Below are positions 36,417 to 44,651 of a DNA stretch of 64,000 nt, piece by piece (within the stretch, counting starts at the first letter, position 1; every line of letters begins with the position of its first letter). Origin of the DNA: Paracidovorax avenae ATCC 19860 (GTDB lineage: Bacteria; Pseudomonadota; Gammaproteobacteria; Burkholderiales; Burkholderiaceae_C); the NCBI RefSeq assembly GCF_000176855.2, contig NC_015138.1:62001-126000 (forward strand), written 5' to 3'. Under the pieces are notes generated by a model. The model was not told the DNA's origin. It saw only the letters and a list, made by a program, of their open reading frames with translations, and did no database searches. The translations under genes and the position numbers were made by a program.

Positions 36417-37730
36417 TCAGTCGCCGAGCAGCCGCAGCGACATGGCGGAGCGGATGCGGGGATCGCGGTAGGGCAGGAATTCAGGCAGCCGTGGATAGCC
36501 GGCCTCGAACAGCGTGCGCGGCATGCGTGCGTCCTTGGCCGCATAGAGGCGGCCGCCCGCCGAGGCCACCACGGCATCGAGGCGGTCGAAGAGCCGCAGC
36601 GTCGGATCGCCCAGGTTGGGGAAATCGAGGGCCAGGGTGACGCCCGGCATGGGAAAGCTCAGCATGCCCAGGGGCATGCGCTGCCCGAAGGTCTTGAGCA
36701 CTCCCAGGAACGAGCCCTGTCCCGATGCGGCGATCTCGCGCAGCAGCGCGGCCACGGCGTCCTCGCCGCCCTCGCGGGGCACCGCGCACTGGTACTGGTA
36801 GAAGCCCCGGCGGCCGTAGATGCGATTCCACTCCAGCAGGTTGTCCAGCGGGTAGAAAAAGGGTTCGTAATGCTGCAGCGCCCGGCCCGCCCGCTGCTTG
36901 TGCAGGTGGTAGTAGGCGGTGTTGAAAGGCCGCAGGCTCCAGCGGTTGACCAGTGAGATTGGTGGGACGAACGGCACGGTGCGCTTGCCGCCCCGGGGCT
37001 CGGCGGGCGGCTGCGCCACCGGGCCGGGCACGTGGTTGCCGCGCATGAAGATGCCCCGCGCATCGGCCCCGGCAAGGCAGTCGATCCACGAGACCGTGTA
37101 TTCCCATCCGGCTTCCGAGGCGTCCGCGAGGGCGAAGAACTCCCGCAGGCTGCCGTACGGCTGCGTTTCGGTATCGAGCCACGGCCCGGCCACCCTGCGC
37201 AACCGCAGCGTGGCCTGCGTGACCACGCCCGTCAGGCCCAGCCCGCCGACCGTGGCGCAGAACCAGTCGGGCCGCAGGTCGGGCCCGCAGCGCACCAGCA
37301 GGCCGTCGGTGCGCAGCAGGTGCAGCGACAGCACATGGTCGCCGAAGCTGCCATGGACGTGGTGGTTCTTGCCGTGGACATCGTTGGCGATGGCGCCGCC
37401 CACGGTGGCGAACTGCGTGCCGGGCGTGACGGGCAGCATCCAGCCGCGCGGGATGAAGGTGCGCTGGATGTCGCGCAGCAGCACGCCGGCTTCGCAGGTC
37501 AGCTCGCCCGTGGCCTCGTCCCAGGCGATGAAGCGGTCCTGCCCGCGCGTCGCCCAGAGCGTGCCGCCCGGGTTCAGGCACACGTCGCCGTAGCTGCGGC
37601 CCATGCCATGGGCCAGGCCGTGCTGGCCGGCCGAAAGCGGCAACCGCGCAGGGGGATGCTCCGCCAGCGGGCGCAACGCATGCTCGGCCGCCCGCAGCCG
37701 GCCCCAGGAGTGCACCGCTACCACGGCCAC
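36417..37730 (-). CDS. dprE1: DprE1-like FAD-dependent decaprenylphosphoryl-ribose 2-oxidase
   Basis: VAO-family flavoprotein of about 437 aa that would oxidise C2 of polyprenyl-phosphoryl-ribose. Matches to mycobacterial DprE1 are the FAD loop HGMGRSYGDVCLNPGG, the NDVHGKNHHVHGSFGDHV stretch (conserved active-site His) and the C-terminal LYAAKDAR with the conserved catalytic Lys. The position of the benzothiazinone-reactive Cys is Ala here (PGVTLALDFPN). The start is GTG (37730, 37724 or 37715), overlapping the end of the UbiA gene. Confidence 0.87.
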   Translation of the reverse strand: MAVVAVHSWGRLRAAEHALRPLAEHPPARLPLSAGQHGLAHGMGRSYGDVCLNPGGTLWATRGQDRFIAWDEATGELTCEAGVLLRDIQRTFIPRGWMLPVTPGTQFATVGGAIANDVHGKNHHVHGSFGDHVLSLHLLRTDGLLVRCGPDLRPDWFCATVGGLGLTGVVTQATLRLRRVAGPWLDTETQPYGSLREFFALADASEAGWEYTVSWIDCLAGADARGIFMRGNHVPGPVAQPPAEPRGGKRTVPFVPPISLVNRWSLRPFNTAYYHLHKQRAGRALQHYEPFFYPLDNLLEWNRIYGRRGFYQYQCAVPREGGEDAVAALLREIAASGQGSFLGVLKTFGQRMPLGMLSFPMPGVTLALDFPNLGDPTLRLFDRLDAVVASAGGRLYAAKDARMPRTLFEAGYPRLPEFLPYRDPRIRSAMSLRLLGD

Positions 37731-39187
37731 CCCAGCCCCGCGGCAGCGGCGGCCAGTGCCGCCACGAACACCGCGCCGGCCACCAGGCTGGCGCGGTCCT
37801 TGAACGCGAAGACGAGCGGATCGTCGTGCATCTGGCCGCGGGCGGCCTGCAGCCACATCCAGCTCACCCAGAAGGCCAGCGCCGGCACCGCGATCCAGAT
37901 CAGGCCGGGCGTGCGGTACATGGTGAGCACCGTGTCGCTGTTGAGATAGAGCGCCAGCACCACCACGGCCGTGTAGCCGGACGCCACGCCCAGGCTCTGC
38001 ACGATGGGGGCGTCGGACGTGAGGTAGCCGCGTCCGTGCGCCTGGGTCTTGCCGGCGGCCTGCTGCACCAGCAGTTCCGCATAGCGCTTCACGAAGGCGA
38101 GCGACAGGAAGAGGAACCCCGAGGAGGCGATCAGCCAGAACGAGAGCGGCTGCGCGACGGCCGCCGCCCCCGCCACGACGCGCAGGGTGTAGAGCACGGC
38201 GAGCGCCACGCAGTCCACCAGCGCCCAGCGCTTGAGCACCAGAGAGTACGCCCAGGTGGTCACGAAATACACCAGCAGCCAGCCGAGGAAGGCCGGCCCC
38301 GTGGCCCAGGCCAGCCACAGGCTCGCGCCGGCGAGCACGGGGACGAGCGCCACGCCCTGCCATGCCGGCAGCGTGCCCGCGGCGAACGGCCGCAGCCGCT
38401 TGCGGGGATGCTGGCGGTCGCTTTCGAGGTCGAGCAGGTCGTTGGCCAGATAGACCGAGGAGGCGCACAGCCCGAACGCCAGGAAGGCCACGAAGAGCTG
38501 CATCCAGGCCGCGCCGTCGCCCACGCGGTGGGCCGCCATCAGCGGAACGAACAGCAGCAGGTTCTTCATCCACTGGTGCAGGCGCAGCGCCTTGCGCCAT
38601 GCGGCCGCGCCGGCCGCGGCCGGGGGAAAGCTGCGCTGCACGTTGCCCAGGGCTTCGGCACGGCGTGCCACGGAGGCCGGTGCGTTGACCACGATGGCCG
38701 CGCGGGCGGCCTGCCATACGGGCAGGTCGGTGCGCGAGTTGCCCGCGTAGTCGAAGCCGCGCTCGCCGAACGTCCGCACGAGGGCCGCGGCCTTCGCCGG
38801 GCCCGCGAGATTGGTGGCACCGTCGCTGGCCATGACCGCATCGAAGCAGCCGAGGTGGGCGGCGATCGCGTCGGCCAGCGCCTGGTCGGATGCCGTGCAC
38901 AGCACGATGCGCCGCCCCGCGGCATGCTGCTCGCGCAGCCAGGCCACCAGCGGCTGGTTGTAGGGCAGGTGGGCCACCGCGACATCGACCTGGCTGGCGA
39001 TGCGGCGCTTGAGCGCCGCCTTGCCCGCGGCCAGCCACAGCGGCAGCACCGCCGCCTTCCAGGGGGCGTCGCGCACCAGCTGGAGCGAGGTCTCGTGCAG
39101 CATGTCGGTGAGCAGCAGCGTGCCGTCGAGGTCCACCACGAGGGGCGGCGTGTCGGCGGATGGCGATGGATCGAAAGGCGAACGCAC
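37718..39187 (-). CDS. ubiA: HAD phosphatase-UbiA prenyltransferase fusion (polyprenyl-phosphate phosphoribosyltransferase-like)
   Basis: Protein of 489 aa with two parts. Residues 1-190 are a HAD phosphatase (VVDLDGTLLLTDML; CTASDQALADAI; FDYAGNSRTDLPVW). Residues 195-489 are a UbiA-type membrane prenyltransferase with about nine helices, the motif NDLLDLESDRQHPRKRLRP and the second motif VLKRWALVDCVALAVLYTLRV. The transferase half matches mycobacterial Rv3806c, which joins phosphoribose to decaprenyl phosphate. The HAD half could remove the 5-phosphate, done by a separate enzyme in mycobacteria. It has a GTG start and is the first gene of the operon. Confidence 0.88.
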   Translation of the reverse strand: MRSPFDPSPSADTPPLVVDLDGTLLLTDMLHETSLQLVRDAPWKAAVLPLWLAAGKAALKRRIASQVDVAVAHLPYNQPLVAWLREQHAAGRRIVLCTASDQALADAIAAHLGCFDAVMASDGATNLAGPAKAAALVRTFGERGFDYAGNSRTDLPVWQAARAAIVVNAPASVARRAEALGNVQRSFPPAAAGAAAWRKALRLHQWMKNLLLFVPLMAAHRVGDGAAWMQLFVAFLAFGLCASSVYLANDLLDLESDRQHPRKRLRPFAAGTLPAWQGVALVPVLAGASLWLAWATGPAFLGWLLVYFVTTWAYSLVLKRWALVDCVALAVLYTLRVVAGAAAVAQPLSFWLIASSGFLFLSLAFVKRYAELLVQQAAGKTQAHGRGYLTSDAPIVQSLGVASGYTAVVVLALYLNSDTVLTMYRTPGLIWIAVPALAFWVSWMWLQAARGQMHDDPLVFAFKDRASLVAGAVFVAALAAAAAGLGWPW

Positions 39188-39378
39188 TGGTGAGGGGCCT
39201 GGTCGGTAGGGAGATTCTTCGAAGGAGCCGGGCGAAGGTCCCGGATCGCGGCTGATACGAAAAAATGGAACGGAGGATTGTAGGAGGGGCTGGTCGGACG
39301 GCCGATGGGCGGTCCCGCGCCTCTCTACACTGCAGGGGCTGCGGGCTGTCCGCAGGACTTTCGCTGTCAGAACACGTC

Positions 39379-40146
39379 ATGCGCTTCCCGCCGCTGCCCT
39401 GGCCCCTTCCCGCCCTCCTGGCCTGGGCCGCCGCATGGCTTGCCTTCCTGCTGCTGCGCGGGGCCGCCAGCGTGCCATGGTGGGCGGCCTGGCTGGCAGG
39501 CTGCGCCATCGGGGCAGCGGCCAGCTTCCAGGGCCGCACCCGCTGGCGGCAGTGCCTGATCGCGCTGGGGTTCCCGCTCTCGTTCCTGGCCGCGGGTGCC
39601 ACCTCTCTGCCTGCGTGGGCCTGGCTCGCGCCGCTGGCGGTGCTGCTGCTGGTCTATCCGCTGCATGCCTGGCGCGACGCGCCGCTCTTTCCCACGCCGG
39701 CGCGCGCCCTCGACGGGCTGGCCCGGGCCGTACCGCTTCCCGGCACCGCTGCCGTGCTGGACGCCGGCTGCGGACTGGGCCACGGGTTGCGCGCCCTGCG
39801 CAGGGCCTATCCCGATGCCCGCCTGGAAGGGCTGGAATGGAGCTGGCCGCTGCGCTGCCTGTGCGCACTGCGCTGCCCGTGGGCCCGGGTGCGGCGCGGC
39901 GACATCTGGCGTGCCGGGTGGGGGGGCTACCGCATGGTCTATCTGTTCCAGCGCCCCGAAAGCATGGCCCGGGCCGCGGCCAAGGCCCGCGCCGAGATGG
40001 CGGCGGACGCATGGCTGGTCAGCCTGGCCTTCGAGGTGCCCGGGGCCGTGCCGGAGGTCGTGCTGCGGCCCGAGGCCGGCCACCCGGTATGGATCTACCG
40101 GGTGGCCGGCCTCCCCCCTGTCCGCCCGCAGGCCGCGGCGCTATGA
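39379..40146 (+). CDS. Class I SAM-dependent methyltransferase with N-terminal membrane segments
   Basis: Protein of 255 aa. The first 100 residues hold three or four hydrophobic segments (LPALLAWAAAWLAFLLLR, WWAAWLAGCAIGAAASF, LAPLAVLLLVYPL). The cytosolic half has the SAM loop AAVLDAGCGLGHGLRALRRAYP and acidic residue LEGLEWSWP, then RVRRGDIWR. The start MRFPPLPWP is preferred over upstream in-frame codons, which are not protein-like. The target is unknown. It is divergent from the arabinan operon, with 191 bp between. Confidence 0.8.
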   Translation: MRFPPLPWPLPALLAWAAAWLAFLLLRGAASVPWWAAWLAGCAIGAAASFQGRTRWRQCLIALGFPLSFLAAGATSLPAWAWLAPLAVLLLVYPLHAWRDAPLFPTPARALDGLARAVPLPGTAAVLDAGCGLGHGLRALRRAYPDARLEGLEWSWPLRCLCALRCPWARVRRGDIWRAGWGGYRMVYLFQRPESMARAAAKARAEMAADAWLVSLAFEVPGAVPEVVLRPEAGHPVWIYRVAGLPPVRPQAAAL

Positions 40147-40223
40147 TCCGGCGCGGCCGCCCCGCTGCGGCGCCAGAACCCCCTCACATTCCCCTGTAGC
40201 CATTCCATAAAGGAATTCCTCCC

Positions 40224-41264
40224 ATGTCTCAGAAGACCTTCACCCTGCTGGCTGCGGCACTGTCCGCCGCCCTGCTGGCGGGCTGCGAAACCACGAACAT
40301 GCGCATGGGCAGCGCGGAATCCAAGACGGTGGCCACGGGCGCCGCGGCCGGGGAGTCGTCGGCGAACGCGAACACGCAGCTCGAGCGCTGCTCCTCGCCG
40401 CTGGGCACGGTGTCGCTGGTGGAGAACCAGGATGCGGGCTGGTACACCATCCTGCGCAACGAATACCGCCTGCCGCCGACGTCCAACCTGCTGCGCCTGA
40501 TGATCCAGCAGTCCAACTGCTTCGTGGTGGTCGAGCGCAGCGTGACCGGCATGGGCGCGATGAACCGTGAGCGCGCACTGATGCAGTCGGGCGAGATGCG
40601 CGGCGGCAGCAGTTTCGGCCAGGGGCAGATGGTGGCTTCGGACTATGGCCTGTCGCCGGAGATCGTCTTCTCCAACAACGACGCGGGCGGCATCGGCGGT
40701 GCGCTGGGCGCGCTCATCGGCGGCGGGCGCGGCCAGGCGCTGGGCCAGCTCGGTGGATCGCTGAAGACACGCGAGGCCAGCGCCATGCTGACGCTGGTGG
40801 ACAACCGCTCGGGCGTGCAGGTGTCGGTGTCGGAGGGCAGTGCCTCCAAGAGCGATTTCGCGGGCTTCGGCAGCATCTTCGGCAGTTCGGCGGGCGGCAA
40901 CCTGGGCGGCTACCAGAACACCTCGCAGGGCAAGGTGCTGACGGCCGCGTTCATGGACGCGTACAACCAGATGGTCATGGCGCTGCGCAACTACAAGGCG
41001 CAGAAGGTCCAGGGTCAGGGCCTGGGCGGCGGCGGCCGGCTGGGCGTGGACGGCGGCGCGGCTCCGTCGCAGACGAAGGCGGGCGCGTCGATGTCGGTGC
41101 GCGAGGCGCAGGCACGGCTCAATGCGCTGGGCTACGACGTGGGCGCGCCGGACGGCGGCATGGGCCCGAAGACGACGAACGGGCTGCGGGCCTTCCAGAA
41201 GGACAAGGGCCTGCCGGTGACGGGCCGCCTGGACTCCGCCACGACCGACGCGCTCTCGCGCTGA
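40224..41264 (+). CDS. CsgG/HfaB-like lipoprotein with C-terminal peptidoglycan-binding domain
   Basis: Outer-membrane-type lipoprotein of 346 aa. The signal ends in LLAGC (Cys21). Residues about 52-260 resemble the CsgG domain of curli and holdfast secretion pores (SNLLRLMIQQSNCFVVVERS, GLSPEIVFSN, SAMLTLVDNRSGVQVSVSEG, VLTAAFMDAYNQMV), with a glycine-rich insert. Residues about 285-346 form a PG_binding_1 repeat (VREAQARLNALGYDVGAPDG, GLRAFQKDKGLPVTGRLD). No curli subunit genes are adjacent, so the secreted partner is unknown. Confidence 0.83.
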   Translation: MSQKTFTLLAAALSAALLAGCETTNMRMGSAESKTVATGAAAGESSANANTQLERCSSPLGTVSLVENQDAGWYTILRNEYRLPPTSNLLRLMIQQSNCFVVVERSVTGMGAMNRERALMQSGEMRGGSSFGQGQMVASDYGLSPEIVFSNNDAGGIGGALGALIGGGRGQALGQLGGSLKTREASAMLTLVDNRSGVQVSVSEGSASKSDFAGFGSIFGSSAGGNLGGYQNTSQGKVLTAAFMDAYNQMVMALRNYKAQKVQGQGLGGGGRLGVDGGAAPSQTKAGASMSVREAQARLNALGYDVGAPDGGMGPKTTNGLRAFQKDKGLPVTGRLDSATTDALSR

Positions 41265-41332
41265 CGCGCGGCAGGGACGGCGGGTTCCCGCCGCCCCGCT
41301 GCTGCCCGGCCGCTGCGGGCCGGGCCTCCGGC

Positions 41333-43252
41333 TCAGTTCCCCGCGATGGGCGCGATCGTGTTCCAGAGGGCGGAGCAGTTCGCGCCCTGGTCGAGCTGGG
41401 ATGCGCTGACGCTGCTGTCGCCGGCCGTGTTCCATTGCGTCAGGGGCGATGACAGGCCTGCGTAGGGCGTCCAGCGCGTCGGCAGGTTGCCGGACGCGGC
41501 CCAGGGTGCGGGGTTGGACGGGTTGTTCACGAAGCTCGCCCAGGCGGCCGCCATGGCCTGCGACAGTGCCTGGTCCGCGCGAGGGACGGGTCGCTGCGCG
41601 TCCAGTTGCCCGATGGTATTGAATACGTAGGGTATTTCGTTGGCGTGGCAGACGTTGCCGGCATCCGGCTGGCAGGCCGGGACGGGCGTGCGCTGCGGGC
41701 CCGTCCTGTACAGGTTGAAGATCGGCGCCTGCGCGAACAGGTAGCCGAATGCCGGCAGCGCGGGGCTGGCCTTCGCGTTGGCTGCGGCCCCGCGGCCCGC
41801 CATGGCGAGGTTGCCGCAGCGGAAGGCAAAGTCGTTGATGATGTTCGACATCGTCACGGCCGAGCGGTTGGGCATGTAATCGGGCGCCAAGGCGGCGGGG
41901 GCCTTGTAGGGGGTGGCGCCTTTTACGGTGTAGCCGGTGATCTTGGTGCGGTCATTGCCCCAGACCCAGCCGAGAACCACTTCGTTGACTAATGCCGGAA
42001 GCAGCAAGTCGCCCATTTTGAGATAGGCCATGTCGGCGAAGACGACCCCCTCGTCCCGGTTGATGCCGAAGACGAACGGCTTCGCGGGCATGGGCCCGGT
42101 GGACGTGGTCGCGTAGCCGGCCAGGGGCTGCCCGGCGATGACCGTGCCGTCCAGGGTCGGCGACCAGGGCAGGCCGTCCTGGACCTGCGGGGCGGCTTCG
42201 CCCAGCAGGGCGACCAGGGGCGGCACCGTGGTCTGCATCCTGGCCGGGGCGCCGGCCTTGTCCTCCGATGGCGGCGCTTTCAGTGACTGGGTATCGATAA
42301 TTTCCTGGAACGTGGCATTTTTCAGGATGGGTTCGCGTTTCAGGCAATCCTTCATGTGCAGGCAGAGCGAGACCCGGAAGAGTTCGCCCAACTCGTGGGC
42401 CTTGGCCGGTGTGCGGTACACGGACCCCACCGGATTGCTCTCCATGATCGCGGCCTGGAAGAGCTTCGCGCTGCCCGGCGCGGCGAACAGGTGCAGCCCG
42501 GTGGACATCGCGCCCGCGCTCTCGCCCGCGACGGTGACGCGGGTGGGGTCGCCGCCGAATGCGCGGATGTACTGCTGCACCCATTGCATGGCCTGCTGCT
42601 GGTCGAGAATGCCGAAGTTGCCCTGGAGCGTGCCGCTCGGATCGACACTCTTATCGACATGGCCGAGCGCCAGGAACCCCAGCGCGCCCAGCCGGTAGTT
42701 GATGGTCACCACCACCATGTTGCCCGTGGCGGCGAGGTAGGAGCCGTCGAAGACGTTGCCGTTGGGAGACGGCTGGTAGCCGCTGCCTTCCACGAACGCA
42801 CCGCCGTGGATGAAGAACAGCACCGGCAGCGGCCGGGACGCCCCGAGGGCCGACTGCGGCGTGAAGACGTTCAGGTAGAGGCAGTCTTCGCTCTGGTTGC
42901 GGAAGACGATGCTGTTGGGCTGCGGGCAGAAGGCACCGGGCGCCGTCTGCGGCACGTTGCTGCCGTTGGGTGCATACAACTGGGGCGGCTGAAACCGGCC
43001 CGCCTTGGCGTACTTGATGCCCAGGTAGGTGTTCACCGCCACGGGCGATCCGCCCGCGGGCGTGACCGAGGCCTGGCTTCCGCACGCGGACGCGCCGTTG
43101 CCGAACGTGGCGGTGGTGCCGCTGGCGCACGCGGGTGCCGGTGCGGCCGGGGCCTCGTGGTCCGTGCGGTGCGTGCTGCAGCCCGTGCCGGCCAGCACGG
43201 CGGCAGCGGAAAGCGCCAGCCAGGCGCCTCGGATGGTGTGCGGATGTCGCAT
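41333..43252 (-). CDS. Secreted type-B carboxylesterase (lipoprotein)
   Basis: Carboxylesterase/cholinesterase-family hydrolase of 639 aa. The N-terminus is a lipoprotein signal (AAVLAGTGC, Cys at about 25). The oxyanion-hole motif is FFIHGGAFVEGSGYQ, the nucleophile elbow is VAGESAGAM, the acid lies in FGINRDEGVVF, and the catalytic His lies in CHANEIPYVF. A GAGAGGGA sequence precedes the ATG. The segment around 42.3 kb is locally poorer in G+C than its neighbours. It is divergent from the cobalamin riboswitch/operon. Confidence 0.9.
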   Translation of the reverse strand: MRHPHTIRGAWLALSAAAVLAGTGCSTHRTDHEAPAAPAPACASGTTATFGNGASACGSQASVTPAGGSPVAVNTYLGIKYAKAGRFQPPQLYAPNGSNVPQTAPGAFCPQPNSIVFRNQSEDCLYLNVFTPQSALGASRPLPVLFFIHGGAFVEGSGYQPSPNGNVFDGSYLAATGNMVVVTINYRLGALGFLALGHVDKSVDPSGTLQGNFGILDQQQAMQWVQQYIRAFGGDPTRVTVAGESAGAMSTGLHLFAAPGSAKLFQAAIMESNPVGSVYRTPAKAHELGELFRVSLCLHMKDCLKREPILKNATFQEIIDTQSLKAPPSEDKAGAPARMQTTVPPLVALLGEAAPQVQDGLPWSPTLDGTVIAGQPLAGYATTSTGPMPAKPFVFGINRDEGVVFADMAYLKMGDLLLPALVNEVVLGWVWGNDRTKITGYTVKGATPYKAPAALAPDYMPNRSAVTMSNIINDFAFRCGNLAMAGRGAAANAKASPALPAFGYLFAQAPIFNLYRTGPQRTPVPACQPDAGNVCHANEIPYVFNTIGQLDAQRPVPRADQALSQAMAAAWASFVNNPSNPAPWAASGNLPTRWTPYAGLSSPLTQWNTAGDSSVSASQLDQGANCSALWNTIAPIAGN

Positions 43253-43406
43253 GTCGGGTTCCCTCTCTCCATGTGTGGCGGCCGGGTGGCCGTTGTGTTC
43301 GGCGCGAACGCCTGGCCCATTCTTGGGGCAAATCCCGGCCGGCCCGGGGGCGGGCACCTGAATCGTTCTGAAACGTCCTGAGCGGGCCATGCCGGCGCGC
43401 TCCCCC

Positions 43407-43412
43407 TATACT
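43407..43412 (+). promoter_or_regulatory. Candidate -10 element (TATACT) for the cobalamin leader
   Basis: TATACT lies about 10 bases upstream of the first bases of the cobalamin riboswitch and is one base from the sigma-70 -10 consensus. No good -35 is seen at the proper distance. The placement fits a transcription start at about 43419. Confidence 0.4.
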
Positions 43413-43421
43413 TCCGCCCGT

Positions 43422-43663
43422 TGGTGCTCGCGCGGCCGTTTCCGGCCGCGCAGTTAAACGGGAACCAGGAAGGGCCGCTCCGCCACGGATGACGGCCCCG
43501 GCCTGGGCTGCCCCCGCAACGGTCAGCGATGGAAGGCGCATGGGCTCAGGCCAGGCGCCTTCGGCCCCTGGAACGACGTCCACTGGAATGCCTTTGCGGC
43601 ATCCGGGAAGGGCCCGGGGAGTCCGGCACGAACTGCCGCGCCGCCAGCCCGGATACCGGCCGA
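43422..43663 (+). promoter_or_regulatory. Cobalamin (AdoCbl) riboswitch
   Basis: The leader shows the consensus blocks of the B12 riboswitch in order: TTGGTGCTCGCG (P1/P2 start), GTTAAACGGGAACCAGGAAGGG, GGCTGCCCCCGCAACGGT (B12 box region), CCACTGG, GGGAAGG, and the closing CAGCCCGGATACCGGCC. It directly precedes cobM and must repress the corrin-synthesis operon when cobalamin is abundant. Together with the promoter it fills the 436-bp gap between the esterase gene and cobM. No other gene is seen there. Confidence 0.93.
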
Positions 43664-43688
43664 CGGGGGAGCGCGCGCCTTGGCGCGC

Positions 43689-44651
43689 ATGCTCCATTTC
43701 ACGGACCCTGCGGGGAGGCAGGGTGCGGGCGCGCCTGCCGCGGCGGGCGCATCTTTGTCGTCGCTTCCCATGCCAGATTCTTCGGCGCAGGCCAACGGAG
43801 CCTGCGATACCGCCGTCCCGGGACCGGGCACCGTCTGGTTCGTCGGTGCCGGGCCCGGCGATCCGGACCTCATCACCGTCAAGGGCCGCTCCCTGGTCGA
43901 ACGCGCCGGGGCCATCCTGTTCGCCGGCTCGCTCGTGGACGAAGCCGCCACGCGCTGGGCGCCCCCGGGCTGCACCATCGCCGACAGCAAATCCATGACG
44001 CTGGACCAGATGGCCGCGTGGCTCGTGCTGCAGGCGCAGAAGCACCGCACGGTGGTGCGCCTGCAGACGGGCGATCCGGCGTTGTACGGCGCGCTGGTCG
44101 AACTCGTGCAGCCGCTCGATGCCGCGGGCGTGCCGGTGCGCGTGGTGCCGGGCGTTTCGTCGGCCATGGCCTCGGCCGCCGCGGCGGTGGAGAGCTTCAC
44201 GCTGCCCGAGGTCACGCAGACCGTGGTGTTCACGCGCGTGGAGGGCCGCACGCCCATGCCGCCCGGCGAATCGCTCGCCGAGCTGGCGCGGCACCGCTGC
44301 ACGCTCTGCATCTTCCTGTCGATCACCCTGCTGCACAAGGTGCAGGCCGGGCTGCGCGAAGCCGGCTGGCCCGACGACGCGCCGCTGCTCGTGGTGCACA
44401 AGGCCTCCTGGCCCGGCGAGGAGCGCATCGTGCGCTGCACCGTGGCGGACGTGCGCGAGCGCTGCCGCGAGGCCCAGGTGGTGAGCCAGGCCATGATCAT
44501 CGCCAGCCCCACCCTGGGCGCGCGCCACTGGCCCGAACTCGCCAAATCCAAGCTCTACGACCCGGGCTTCACCCACCGCTTCCGGCGCGCGGATGACGCA
44601 TCCACCGCCGGCCCGCAAGCCGCCACCATTCCGCCGGAACCCCAACGATGA
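43689..44651 (+). CDS. cobM: Precorrin-4/cobalt-precorrin-4 C11-methyltransferase
   Basis: SUMT-family corrin methyltransferase (CobM/CbiF). After an Ala/Gly-rich N-terminal tail of about 45 residues, the fold starts TVWFVGAGPGDPDLITVKG. VRLQTGDPALYGALVE and VVPGVSSAMASAAAAVE are the SAM/substrate loops, and FTRVEGRTPMPPGESL and FLSITLLHKVQAGL are typical of CobM. The start is uncertain: ATG 43689 is used, and ATG 43770 (MPDSSAQ) would trim 27 residues. It is the first gene after the riboswitch, with an ATGA overlap to cbiX. Confidence 0.93.
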   Translation: MLHFTDPAGRQGAGAPAAAGASLSSLPMPDSSAQANGACDTAVPGPGTVWFVGAGPGDPDLITVKGRSLVERAGAILFAGSLVDEAATRWAPPGCTIADSKSMTLDQMAAWLVLQAQKHRTVVRLQTGDPALYGALVELVQPLDAAGVPVRVVPGVSSAMASAAAAVESFTLPEVTQTVVFTRVEGRTPMPPGESLAELARHRCTLCIFLSITLLHKVQAGLREAGWPDDAPLLVVHKASWPGEERIVRCTVADVRERCREAQVVSQAMIIASPTLGARHWPELAKSKLYDPGFTHRFRRADDASTAGPQAATIPPEPQR

